From the NCBI RefSeq assembly GCF_963666665.1, contig NZ_OY762999.1:1-42500 (forward strand): a DNA stretch of 42,500 nt, read 5' to 3'. This DNA comes from Maridesulfovibrio sp. Lineage in GTDB: Bacteria; Desulfobacterota; Desulfovibrionia; Desulfovibrionales; Desulfovibrionaceae. A program made the position numbers and the translations under genes. This document shows positions 8,277 to 15,728 of the stretch, in pieces; position 1 is the stretch's first letter, and the number at the start of each line of letters is the position of its first letter. The notes under the pieces are model-generated. The model was not told the DNA's origin, did no database searches, and saw nothing but the letters and a program-made list of their open reading frames with translations.

Positions 8277-8387
8277 ATGCAAACTTTCAACACCCTAGGC
8301 ACTGGCCTCTCTTACTTTTTTTACTTTTTTTATTTTTGGTGCACCCACGCTTGTGGTCGGGTGGAGGTTTGCTTGTACAAAAAGTAA
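8277..8387 (+). CDS. Aromatic leader peptide of the aro-trp supra-operon attenuator
   Basis: A 36-codon ORF, too short for ordinary gene calling, lies between the promoter and an intrinsic terminator. Residues 13-21 are YFFYFFYFW: nine consecutive aromatic residues covering Tyr, Phe and Trp, the three end products of the genes that follow. The whole peptide has six Phe, four Tyr and one Trp. It stops at TAA 8385-8387. Codons 13-21 occupy 8313-8339, immediately 5' of the antiterminator strand at 8348-8358, the geometry of classical ribosome-stalling attenuation. No Shine-Dalgarno is visible before the ATG. The caveat is that T-rich DNA yields Phe/Tyr codons easily, but frame, position, Trp codon and RNA folds all agree. 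Confidence 0.78.
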   Translation: MQTFNTLGTGLSYFFYFFYFWCTHACGRVEVCLYKK

Positions 8388-8458
8388 AAAGAGAAACAAA
8401 GCAAACGACCTCTACGAAAGGGCCGCAGGCGAAGAATCGCCGGCGGCCCTTTTTTTTT
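8343..8458 (+). promoter_or_regulatory. Transcription attenuator: antiterminator/terminator switch
   Basis: The terminator pairs 8420-8426 with 8443-8449 and 8428-8432 with 8437-8441, followed by nine T (8450-8458). The antiterminator pairs 8348-8358 with 8421-8431, 11 pairs of which three are G-U, and destroys the terminator's 5' arm. Nested inside it, 8361-8372 pairs with 8401-8415 (12 pairs, 3-nt bulge). A competing small hairpin (CACCC 8343-8346 region with GGGTG 8359-8363) can hide the antiterminator strand. A ribosome stalled on the aromatic codons leaves 8348-8358 free; one reaching the stop at 8385 covers the inner stem and lets the terminator form. Folding was done by eye. Confidence 0.78.
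8417..8458 (+). terminator. Intrinsic terminator (attenuator) in the leader
   Basis: GC-rich 12-bp stem with one A-G mismatch and a 4-nt AGAA loop, extended by AAA-TTT pairing, and followed by nine T. It stands 65 bp upstream of the first structural gene, so it must be read through for the operon to be expressed. Confidence 0.9.
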
Positions 8459-8523
8459 ACACGGGTCGCCAAAAGGGAAGCGGATCTTGGAGAATCTAGA
8501 GGCAAACTTCAGGAGAAATTAAA

Positions 8524-9321
8524 ATGCAGATTGGAAAAAGCGTAAGAATGGAACGGATAGTAAACCGTAATACAGGCCGGACCATCGTTGTTCCCATGGA
8601 CCACGGTATAAGTGTCGGACCGCTGAAAGGACTTCGTTCCATGCGCAGGGCGGTTAACGATATGGTCAAGGGAGGAGCCAATGCCGTGCTCATGCACAAA
8701 GGTCTTGTCCGCTGCTCCCACCGTGAAGAGGGCGGCGACGTCGGCCTCATCGTTCATCTCTCCGCCTCCACTTGCCTTTCACCCCTCCCCAATAAAAAAA
8801 CTCTCGTCGGTACTGTTGAAGACGCACTTCGCCTCGGTGCGGATGCTGTTTCCGTTCACGTTAATCTCGGTGATGAAGCTGAAGCGCAGATGCTTTCCGA
8901 TCTCGGCGAAGTTGCTTCCGCTGCCACCAGCTGGGGTGTTCCGGTTCTGGCAATGGTTTACGCCCGCGGTCCTCAGATCAAAGATGAATTCGATCCCGCA
9001 GTTGTGGCTCATTGCGCCCGCGCAGGTGAAGAACTCGGCGCTGATATCGTAAAAGTCCCCTACACCGGTGACGTTGAAACTTTCAAAGACGTGGTTGAAG
9101 GCTGCTGCATCCCGGTAGTAATTGCCGGAGGCCCCAAGCTTGATTCCACCCGCGATTTCCTGCAGATGGTAGCAGATTCCATCGAAGCAGGCGGTGCAGG
9201 TCTTTCCGTTGGCCGTAATGTCTTCCAGCATGAAAACCGCGTCAAACTCGTAGAAGCCCTGCACATGATTGTTCACGAAGATGAAACTGTAGATAACGCT
9301 CTCGCGCACATCGGCGAATAG
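8524..9321 (+). CDS. 2-amino-3,7-dideoxy-D-threo-hept-6-ulosonate (ADTH) synthase
   Basis: Class I aldolase-type enzyme that makes ADTH from L-aspartate semialdehyde and a 6-deoxy-ketohexose phosphate. This is the first step of the archaeal-type route to 3-dehydroquinate, replacing DAHP synthase. The 265-residue TIM-barrel protein resembles M. jannaschii MJ0400. Asp26 in the PMDHG block, Tyr146 in MVYARGP and Schiff-base Lys177 in ADIVKVPY correspond to the family's catalytic residues. GGPK and GLSVGRNVFQ form the phosphate-binding end. Start ATG 8524 has AGGAG upstream. It is first in the operon behind the attenuator and directly precedes the partner enzyme. A fructose-bisphosphate aldolase annotation would be the common mistake; context decides against it. 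Confidence 0.9.
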   Translation: MQIGKSVRMERIVNRNTGRTIVVPMDHGISVGPLKGLRSMRRAVNDMVKGGANAVLMHKGLVRCSHREEGGDVGLIVHLSASTCLSPLPNKKTLVGTVEDALRLGADAVSVHVNLGDEAEAQMLSDLGEVASAATSWGVPVLAMVYARGPQIKDEFDPAVVAHCARAGEELGADIVKVPYTGDVETFKDVVEGCCIPVVIAGGPKLDSTRDFLQMVADSIEAGGAGLSVGRNVFQHENRVKLVEALHMIVHEDETVDNALAHIGE

Positions 9322-9336
9322 TGTAGGAACAGGAAA

Positions 9337-10320
9337 ATGAAAAAGATTATATTCAAAGCGATCCCTTTCGATAAAAAACTTCTCAGCCTTGCACTCGAGT
9401 CCGGAGTGGATGCCATCCTCACTTCTCCGGAAGACAAGGAAACCGTTGAATCCCTTGGGCGCGTATCTGTCATTACTCCGGAAGAAATGCCTTGTGTAGC
9501 TATTAACGAAAAGGCTGATGAAGCCGTTGCTGTCGATCTTGACAAAAAAGGCAAAAGCGTTTGTCTCGCCGCAGGCTGGGAGATTATCCCGGTTGAAAAC
9601 CTGCTTGCCCAGATTGATTCACTCGCTCTTGAAGCTGAATCTCTTGACCGGGCAAGGCTTGCTGCATCCGTCATGGAGCGTGGTGCCGATTCAATTGTAG
9701 TCACTCCCGAAGGTGCTGCCGATCTCAAGCAGATCGTAGCTGAACTGAAACTCTCGCAGGGCAAGATGGAACTCCAGAAAGCAACCGTAACCAGCATTGA
9801 ATCCGCAGGTCTGGCCCACAGGGTCTGTGTGGATACCACTTCCAAACTCAAGAAAGGACAGGGAATCCTTACCGGAAATTCTTCCGCTTTCACATTTCTT
9901 GTGCATGCTGAAACCGAATCCAACCCTTACGTTGCCGCGCGTCCTTTTCGGGTGAACGCCGGGGCTGTTCATGCCTACGCCATCCTTCCCGGTGACAAGA
10001 CCACTTATCTTGAAGAACTCCGTTCCGGTTCCGAAGTACTGGTTGTGGATAAAAGCGGTGAGACTTCCGTGGCTGTTGTCGGACGCAGCAAACTTGAAGT
10101 TCGTCCCATGTTGCTGATTACCGCCGAGGTCCAGACTCCGGAAGGTCCGGTTTCCGGCAAGGTTTTTCTCCAGAACGCAGAGACCATCAGAGTTGTAAGC
10201 GGTGACGGTGAACCTGTAAGTGTGGTAACATTGAAAGAAGGCGACGAAGTTCTTTGCCGTATTGATGTAGCTGGCCGACATTTCGGCATGCGCATCAAAG
10301 AAGAAATTTCAGAGGATTAA
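9337..10320 (+). CDS. 3-dehydroquinate synthase II (AroB'-type)
   Basis: NAD-dependent enzyme that oxidatively deaminates and cyclises ADTH to 3-dehydroquinate, the second step of the archaeal-type shikimate entry; it is unrelated to classical AroB. The 327-residue protein is somewhat shorter than archaeal members (about 360). Recognisable blocks include KGQGILTGNSSAF, the RPFRVNAGAVHAY block and the C-terminal RIDVAGRHFG. It begins 15 bp after the ADTH synthase gene, behind AGGA, and ends 7 bp before pheA. With ADTH synthase it explains why no DAHP synthase or aroB is found among these otherwise complete aromatic genes. Confidence 0.9.
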   Translation: MKKIIFKAIPFDKKLLSLALESGVDAILTSPEDKETVESLGRVSVITPEEMPCVAINEKADEAVAVDLDKKGKSVCLAAGWEIIPVENLLAQIDSLALEAESLDRARLAASVMERGADSIVVTPEGAADLKQIVAELKLSQGKMELQKATVTSIESAGLAHRVCVDTTSKLKKGQGILTGNSSAFTFLVHAETESNPYVAARPFRVNAGAVHAYAILPGDKTTYLEELRSGSEVLVVDKSGETSVAVVGRSKLEVRPMLLITAEVQTPEGPVSGKVFLQNAETIRVVSGDGEPVSVVTLKEGDEVLCRIDVAGRHFGMRIKEEISED

Positions 10321-10327
10321 TAATAAA

Positions 10328-11431
10328 ATGTCACAGTCCAGCAAAAAAAATCTTGGCGATCTGCGGGTGGAAATCGATTCCCTCGACAGTGAAATTCTGG
10401 AGCTTCTCAACAAGCGTGCCGCTGCGTCTCTCGCAGTTGGAGCAATCAAGGCCGGATCATCTGATCAGATTTTTAAGCCTTTCCGGGAGCAGGAAGTATT
10501 GCGCGGTCTAATTAAGCGCAATCCCGGAACTCTCCCCCCTGAGCACCTTGAAGCAATTTATCGCGAAATTATTTCTTCCTCCCGCAGGCTGCAAAGGCCT
10601 GAGCGAGTGGTCTATCTAGGCCCCGAAGGGACATTTTCATATTTTGCCGGGCTACAGCACATGGGACGTCAGGCTGACCTGCTTCCCAAAAACAATTTTG
10701 AAGATATTTTTGTGGCCGTTTCCAAGGGCGAAGCCGACCTCGGCATTATCCCCCTTGAAAATTCGCTCAAGGGAACGGTCGGGCAGAACGTTGATCTGTT
10801 TATGCGCTACCCGGTTTTCATTCAGGCCGAGCTGTATCATCGCATCAGCCACGGACTTATGACCAAGGGTGCCGACATCAGCGAGATCAAAACGGTCTAC
10901 TCACACTCCAAGGCACTTGAGCAATGCACCGGCTGGCTTCGTGCCAATATGCCCGGTGCAGAGCTCGTGTCTGTGGAATCCACTGCCAAGGCCGCACAGA
11001 TGGTCGCTGAAAGCGATGGACCTGTTGCCGCTGTAGGGCACGTAAAGCTGGCAAATCTTTTCGGTCTGCACGTAACTGCTGAAGCCATTGAAGACCTGCC
11101 CGATAACTGGACCCGCTTCCTGATTATCGGACCCAAGCCCGGACAGGAAGGTAAGCGCGACAAGACTTCGCTGCTTTTCACCACCCCGGACCGTCCCGGT
11201 GCACTTGTGGAAGTCCTTAACGAGCTTTCCGGTCATGATATAAACATGACCAAGCTTGAATCACGCCCAGCTCTAGGTGAAAAGTGGAAGTATATGTTTT
11301 TCGTTGACCTGCAAGGTGATCTCGGAGCCGAAGAACACGCTTCGCTGATTGACGACCTGAAAGCTCGTTGCCTGACATTCAAGATTCTGGGTAGCTATCC
11401 TGCAGGTTCTCAAGACGGCAGTAAAATTTAA
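10328..11431 (+). CDS. pheA: Bifunctional chorismate mutase/prephenate dehydratase (P-protein)
   Basis: Converts chorismate to prephenate and then to phenylpyruvate for phenylalanine. The 367-residue protein has an AroQ-type chorismate mutase at about residues 8-90 (LRVEIDSLDSEILELLNKR), a prephenate dehydratase domain at about 95-275 (GPEGTFSYFA, IPLENSLKGTV, the NWTRFLIIG motif with the catalytic Thr-Arg-Phe) and a C-terminal ACT domain at about 285-355 with GALVEVL and LESRP, the phenylalanine-binding signatures. Feedback inhibition by Phe is therefore expected in addition to attenuation of the operon. It starts at ATG 10328, just after the DHQ synthase II gene. Confidence 0.96.
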   Translation: MSQSSKKNLGDLRVEIDSLDSEILELLNKRAAASLAVGAIKAGSSDQIFKPFREQEVLRGLIKRNPGTLPPEHLEAIYREIISSSRRLQRPERVVYLGPEGTFSYFAGLQHMGRQADLLPKNNFEDIFVAVSKGEADLGIIPLENSLKGTVGQNVDLFMRYPVFIQAELYHRISHGLMTKGADISEIKTVYSHSKALEQCTGWLRANMPGAELVSVESTAKAAQMVAESDGPVAAVGHVKLANLFGLHVTAEAIEDLPDNWTRFLIIGPKPGQEGKRDKTSLLFTTPDRPGALVEVLNELSGHDINMTKLESRPALGEKWKYMFFVDLQGDLGAEEHASLIDDLKARCLTFKILGSYPAGSQDGSKI

Positions 11432-11472
11432 ATAAAATTTCAAAAGACTGGAAACAGTCAGGATATACAAAA

Positions 11473-12807
11473 ATGACTTCTGAAAATGTAATCGTAATTA
11501 AAGCTCCTTCGTCCAAGTCGCTTTCGCACCGCGCACTAATCGCAGGAGCATTGTCTGAGGGAACTACTGTTGTTCTTGATCCTCTCGACAGTAACGATAT
11601 CAACCGGACCATGGATTGCCTGACCACCATGGGTGCGCAGTTCAATATTGATGGAACAGCCACTACCGTGACCGGTATGGACGGTGGGCCCCGTGGCGGT
11701 GCCAAGGAACCTGCTGTTCTGGAAATGCGTGACTCCGGCACCACCTGCCGCTTGATTACTGCTTTGGCCGGCGCAGGTAAGGGGCTTTTCAGGGTGCAGG
11801 GTACACCGCGTATGCATGACCGGCCCATCGGTGCCTTGACCAGCGCACTGGAATCACAGGGCACCAAGGTTACTTTCTCCGATAAGAAGGGGTACCCTCC
11901 GGTGACTCTTGAGGCGTCCGGCTTCAAAGGTAAGCAAATGGATATTTCCCTTGAGGAATCCAGCCAGTACCTTTCCGGATTGCTGCTTGGCGCACCGCTT
12001 GCCGATGAAACCACCATCATTAACGTGATCGGCGAGAAAGCTGTTTCATGGCCTTACGTGGCTCTGACCCTCAATGTAATGGAAGATTTCAGAGTAAAGT
12101 TTGAGGTTCAGGCCAAGAAAAACGGTGTATGGAAAAAGACAAACTGGAGAAAAGTCGAGAAGGTTGTTCCCGGCGAGATCCGTTTTGTTGTTGAGCCTTC
12201 CAAGTTTGACCGCGATGAATACCGCGTCGAAGGTGACTGGTCGAACGCTTCCTACTTCCTCGCTGCCGGGGCTGTAGGTAACAATCCTGTTAAAATTGAA
12301 GGAATGAACGTAAATTCCCTTCAAGGCGACCGGGCAATCATGTACATCCTTGAATCCATGGGCGCGAAGATCGAAAGTGATGATCACAGCGTAACTGTTT
12401 ACCCCTCCAAGCTGCACGGCGTAGAGGTGGACATGAGCAAGTGTCCTGATCTGGTGCCTACTGTGGCAGTAGCTGCCGCTTTTGCGGACAGCCCGACCAC
12501 CATCACCAATGTCGCTCACCTGCGCATCAAGGAATGTGACCGCCTCGAAGCAAGTGCTGCCGAAGTAATGCGCGCAGGCGGTAAGGCCGAGATTACCGAC
12601 GATTCCATTACCATTATCCCGGCACCTCTCAAGAAGGGCGAACGTATAGTCTTCGATACCTATGACGATCACCGCCTTGCCATGTGTACTGCGATTTTCG
12701 CCATGGCAGGTATTGAATCAATTCCGGCTGAACCCGGTTGCGTTGCAAAATCTTTCCCCGGTTTCTGGGATGAATGGGAAAAAGTTAAAAAAGGAAACGG
12801 TTGTTAG
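11473..12807 (+). CDS. aroA: 3-phosphoshikimate 1-carboxyvinyltransferase (EPSP synthase)
   Basis: Joins shikimate-3-phosphate and phosphoenolpyruvate to EPSP, the sixth shikimate step. The 444-residue protein carries the family blocks in order: the N-terminal KAPSSKSLSHRAL, RDSGTTCRLITALAG in place of the usual GNAGTAMR loop, RMHDRPIG, GDWSNASYFLAAG, the LRIKECDRLEA block and the DDHRLAM motif. The PEP-binding loop is thus divergent from the enteric class I sequence. It starts at ATG 11473. The 3' end overlaps the alternative TTG start of tyrA by 7 bp. Shikimate dehydrogenase, dehydratase, kinase and chorismate synthase are not in this window. Confidence 0.94.
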   Translation: MTSENVIVIKAPSSKSLSHRALIAGALSEGTTVVLDPLDSNDINRTMDCLTTMGAQFNIDGTATTVTGMDGGPRGGAKEPAVLEMRDSGTTCRLITALAGAGKGLFRVQGTPRMHDRPIGALTSALESQGTKVTFSDKKGYPPVTLEASGFKGKQMDISLEESSQYLSGLLLGAPLADETTIINVIGEKAVSWPYVALTLNVMEDFRVKFEVQAKKNGVWKKTNWRKVEKVVPGEIRFVVEPSKFDRDEYRVEGDWSNASYFLAAGAVGNNPVKIEGMNVNSLQGDRAIMYILESMGAKIESDDHSVTVYPSKLHGVEVDMSKCPDLVPTVAVAAAFADSPTTITNVAHLRIKECDRLEASAAEVMRAGGKAEITDDSITIIPAPLKKGERIVFDTYDDHRLAMCTAIFAMAGIESIPAEPGCVAKSFPGFWDEWEKVKKGNGC

Positions 12808-13586
12808 TCATGGAGTGCGAGTTTGAGAAAATACATAGCGTAGCCATCATCGGGTCCCGGGGCCAGATGGGGGGCTTCCTCGCGCTCACTGCCGAACGGG
12901 CCGGAATGATGGTCTACCGTTTTGACACTCCGCTCGACGAGGAAAAGATGGCCCGCCGTCTGCCGGATACCGATCTGGTTATCCTGTGCATTCCGGTAAC
13001 GGTCATGGACGAGGTCCTGCCCGTGGTTATCCCGCACATGAAAAAGGGGGCGATCCTTTCAGATGTAGGTTCGGTCAAAGGCCGTCCGGTACAGCAGATG
13101 CTTCGTGCCTATGATGGTCCCGTGGTAGGCACTCATCCTCTGTTTGGACCGGTGATTCCTGCTGATTTTGATCCAACAGTGGCTCTTGTTGCCGAGCGCG
13201 AAGAAGACCGTCCTGCCATGCTGGCTGTGAAGGATTTTTTTGAACGCCTCAATTTCGGTGCCTTCGAATCTTCTGTTGAAGAGCACGATAAAGCCATGGC
13301 TATGATTCAGGCCCTGAACTTCAGTTCCACAATTGCATTTCTGGCCTGTTCCCGGGAAATTCCCAATATTAAAAAATTTGTGACCCCGTCTTTCAAGCGC
13401 AGACTCGAATCCGCTCGTAAGATGGTCACTCAGGACAGCGATCTATTCGGTACTATTACTGATGCCAACCAGTACAGTCAGGAAGCGACTCGTCTGTTCC
13501 GTTCTTTCCTATCTTTGGCTGCCGCAGGTGATATGGACCTGCTTGCAGACCGTGCTTCTTGGTGGTGGCGTGACAACAATACCTAG
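12801..13586 (+). CDS. tyrA: Prephenate dehydrogenase
   Basis: Oxidatively decarboxylates prephenate to 4-hydroxyphenylpyruvate for tyrosine. The protein has a Rossmann nucleotide-binding loop (AIIGSRGQMGGF) at the N terminus, the VGTHPLFGP block around the substrate site, and a helical C-terminal dimerisation half. At 261 residues it is a short monofunctional TyrA without fused mutase or ACT domain. Two starts compete: TTG 12801, five bases after AAGGA and overlapping aroA by 7 bp, and ATG 12810, nine bases on; the TTG has the better spacing. A strong terminator follows at 13611-13645. Confidence 0.92.
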   Translation: MLVMECEFEKIHSVAIIGSRGQMGGFLALTAERAGMMVYRFDTPLDEEKMARRLPDTDLVILCIPVTVMDEVLPVVIPHMKKGAILSDVGSVKGRPVQQMLRAYDGPVVGTHPLFGPVIPADFDPTVALVAEREEDRPAMLAVKDFFERLNFGAFESSVEEHDKAMAMIQALNFSSTIAFLACSREIPNIKKFVTPSFKRRLESARKMVTQDSDLFGTITDANQYSQEATRLFRSFLSLAAAGDMDLLADRASWWWRDNNT

Positions 13587-13610
13587 GGAGAAGTGCATCT
13601 AAAAAAGATT

Positions 13611-13645
13611 AAGACCGCGTTCTCCCGGAACGCGGTCTTTTTTTT
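13611..13645 (+). terminator. Intrinsic terminator after tyrA
   Basis: A perfect 10-bp GC-rich stem (13613-13622 with 13628-13637) with a 5-nt loop and eight T. It divides the supra-operon into an upstream aro-pheA-tyrA part and a downstream trp part. Confidence 0.92.
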
Positions 13646-13672
13646 ATATAAAAAATTGGTGTGAGCGATTAC

Positions 13673-13695
13673 AATAAGTTGTCATACAACTTATT
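13673..13695 (+). promoter_or_regulatory. Perfect palindrome, candidate trpE operator
   Basis: AATAAGTTGT, CAT, ACAACTTATT: ten perfect base pairs around a 3-nt centre, 35 bp upstream of the trpE ATG and directly after the tyrA terminator. A possible promoter, TTGTCA (13679-13684) with AGTTAA or GTTAAA after 17-18 bp, would have its -35 inside the dyad. The sequence differs from the enteric TrpR operator. It could also fold as an RNA hairpin; a DNA operator is the more natural reading given the lack of a U-tract. Confidence 0.5.
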
Positions 13696-13729
13696 ACGAA
13701 AAGTTAAACCGGATACGGAGAAATTTAAA

Positions 13730-15145
13730 ATGAAGATTGAACTAACTCAGTATGGCAAATGGTTGCCTGCTGATACGCAGACCCCGATCAGTCTGTATCT
13801 AGGCTTGGTCGGTGATGCGCCGGGAATTCTATTGGAAAGTGCCGAGGTTGACGGACGACTTGGACGTTACAGCCTTATCGCTTGGGATTTCAGACTCAAG
13901 CTTACGCCTGTGCGCGGTAAGCTTTCCGTGGAATGCGCTGATTCAAGGCTTGCCGGATTGGCAACTTATTCGGGCATGGATTTTCTGGAGGGGATGCGTG
14001 CAGTCATGAAGGCTCTGCATCTGAATGCGCAGCCGGAACTTGGAGAGCTTCCTCCCTTCACCCGTGGCCTTTACGGAACACTTGGCTACGGTATTGCCGG
14101 AATGTTGGAGCCGAAGCTTAAAGACAAGCTGCCCGCTGATGATGCTGAGGTCCGTTTGGCTCTGCCCGGACGGGTTGTTCTCTTCGACCATCTCAAGCAC
14201 AGCTGCTGCTTTCTTTCTCTGGATAAGGATGATGCTCCTGACTTTACACCGCCTGTTTTCGGTGCCGTGTGCGAGCCGACCAAGGTCGGTGATCCGGTAG
14301 CTGTTCCGGGCAAGGAAAAATATATGGAAGGGGTCAAGAAGGTTAAGGACCTCATTGCCGAGGGCGAGTGCATTCAGGTGGTGCTTTCCACCCGTTTTTC
14401 CGCTCCCTTCAGTGGCGATTCCTTTGATCTTTACCGCCGCCTGCGTCAGGCCAACCCCTCGCCGTTCATGTTCTATATGAAGTTCAGCCGCGAGGAAATC
14501 CTGCTCGGTTCTTCCCCTGAACTGATGGCCCGTTGCGATAAAGGGCGGCTGGAAGTTCGACCCATCGCTGGGACCCGGCCGCGAGGCAAGGATGCTGCCG
14601 GAGACCGCAAGTATGCCGAAGAGCTGCTCGCTGATCCGAAAGAAATCGCTGAACACGTCATGCTGGTCGATCTCGGCCGCAACGATCTTGGACGTATCGC
14701 CAAGCCCGGAACTGTGACCGTCGAGAAATTCAAGCAGATTGAATACTTCAGCCATGTCATGCACATCACTTCTTACGTGGAAGCAGATCTTCGTGATGAT
14801 CACGATGCCATTGACGTGCTGCAGGCGACTTTCCCGGCGGGAACCCTTTCCGGTGCTCCGAAAATCAGGGCCATGGAAATCATCTCCGAAATCGAGGAAG
14901 TACCGCGCGGTCCTTACGGTGGCTGCATCGGGTTTATCGGTCTGGATAAGGATTCCGTGAACCTTGATACTGGTATCACTATTCGTTCCATGTGGATTCG
15001 CGACGGCAAGTGCCATTGGCAGGCCGGGGCCGGAATAGTTTATGATTCCGATCCTGAAATGGAATGGAAGGAATGCAACAACAAGGCAAGGGTTCTTAAG
15101 GAAATTCTGCAGTCGGAGGGCGGTGATGTTTTTACTCGTAGATAA
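13730..15145 (+). CDS. trpE: Anthranilate synthase component I
   Basis: Makes anthranilate from chorismate with the amido group supplied by TrpG. The 471-residue protein carries the N-terminal LLESAEVDGRLGRYS region, which in TrpE forms the tryptophan feedback site, and the chorismate-binding C-terminal core (LGSSPELM, RPIAGTRPRG, LVDLGRNDLGR, FPAGTLSGAPK, YGGCIGFIG). The GTRPRG form favours TrpE over PabB, as does the operon. ATG 13730 has GGAG upstream and starts with the family's typical N terminus; a GTG at 13661 would add residues encoded by the palindrome and is rejected. The last 20 bp overlap trpG. Confidence 0.96.
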   Translation: MKIELTQYGKWLPADTQTPISLYLGLVGDAPGILLESAEVDGRLGRYSLIAWDFRLKLTPVRGKLSVECADSRLAGLATYSGMDFLEGMRAVMKALHLNAQPELGELPPFTRGLYGTLGYGIAGMLEPKLKDKLPADDAEVRLALPGRVVLFDHLKHSCCFLSLDKDDAPDFTPPVFGAVCEPTKVGDPVAVPGKEKYMEGVKKVKDLIAEGECIQVVLSTRFSAPFSGDSFDLYRRLRQANPSPFMFYMKFSREEILLGSSPELMARCDKGRLEVRPIAGTRPRGKDAAGDRKYAEELLADPKEIAEHVMLVDLGRNDLGRIAKPGTVTVEKFKQIEYFSHVMHITSYVEADLRDDHDAIDVLQATFPAGTLSGAPKIRAMEIISEIEEVPRGPYGGCIGFIGLDKDSVNLDTGITIRSMWIRDGKCHWQAGAGIVYDSDPEMEWKECNNKARVLKEILQSEGGDVFTRR

Positions 15146-15698
15146 TTTTGATTCCTTTACCTTCAATCTGGTGCAGGCGTTCCAGCAGCTTGGGGCTGAT
15201 CCGCTGGTGTTGCGTAATGACCGTGAGGAAATCCTTGAGCTTGCAGAGTCCGGCAAACTGGAACGGGTCTGCCTTTCTCCCGGTCCCAGCAATCCGGAAA
15301 ACGCAGGGCTGTCACTTGAATTCCTTTCCCGTCTGCCCAAGGAGATTCCGGTACTCGGCGTCTGCCTCGGTCACCAGACTTTAGGGCATTTTGCGGGGGC
15401 ATCCGTAGTCCGCGCCGGACGGATCATGCACGGCAAGACTTCCGATGTTTATCACAACAATGAAGGCATTTTCACTGGTCTGGACAATCCTTTCAATGTC
15501 TGCCGTTATCATTCTCTGGTGGTCAATGTGGATGAAGCACCGGATCTGCTGGAGCTGACCGCATGGACAGATCAGGATGAAGTCATGGGCCTTCGCTACA
15601 AGGACCGCCCGTGGACAGGATTGCAGTTCCATCCCGAATCAATCCTGACCCCGGATGGACCGAAACTGCTGAAGAACTTCTTGGACGGAAATATTTAG
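15126..15698 (+). CDS. trpG: Anthranilate synthase glutamine amidotransferase component II
   Basis: Class I glutamine amidotransferase subunit that supplies ammonia to TrpE. The 190-residue protein begins MFLLVDNFDSFTFNLVQ, as TrpG proteins do, and has the nucleophile Cys in GVCLGHQTLG and the His-Glu pair in QFHPES. The start ATG 15126 has GGAGGGCGG upstream and overlaps the end of trpE by 20 bp, suggesting translational coupling. The ORF is open further upstream to 15042 but that part is trpE sequence in another frame. It is a separate protein, not fused to TrpD. Confidence 0.96.
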   Translation: MFLLVDNFDSFTFNLVQAFQQLGADPLVLRNDREEILELAESGKLERVCLSPGPSNPENAGLSLEFLSRLPKEIPVLGVCLGHQTLGHFAGASVVRAGRIMHGKTSDVYHNNEGIFTGLDNPFNVCRYHSLVVNVDEAPDLLELTAWTDQDEVMGLRYKDRPWTGLQFHPESILTPDGPKLLKNFLDGNI

Positions 15699-15728
15699 CT
15701 CTATCATTATATATAGAAGGAAATAAAA

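Noticed and set aside
8287..8505. A 72-codon minus-strand frame over the aromatic leader
   Set aside because: It is antisense to the leader peptide and terminator, basic and low in complexity, with no ribosome site; the plus-strand reading explains the sequence better.
13661..13729. GTG start extending TrpE by 23 residues
   Set aside because: The extension is encoded by the palindrome region and lacks homology; ATG 13730 has a GGAG site and the normal N terminus.
13943..15340. A 465-codon open frame antisense to trpE
   Set aside because: It lies wholly under trpE/trpG, lacks a ribosome site and resembles no family.
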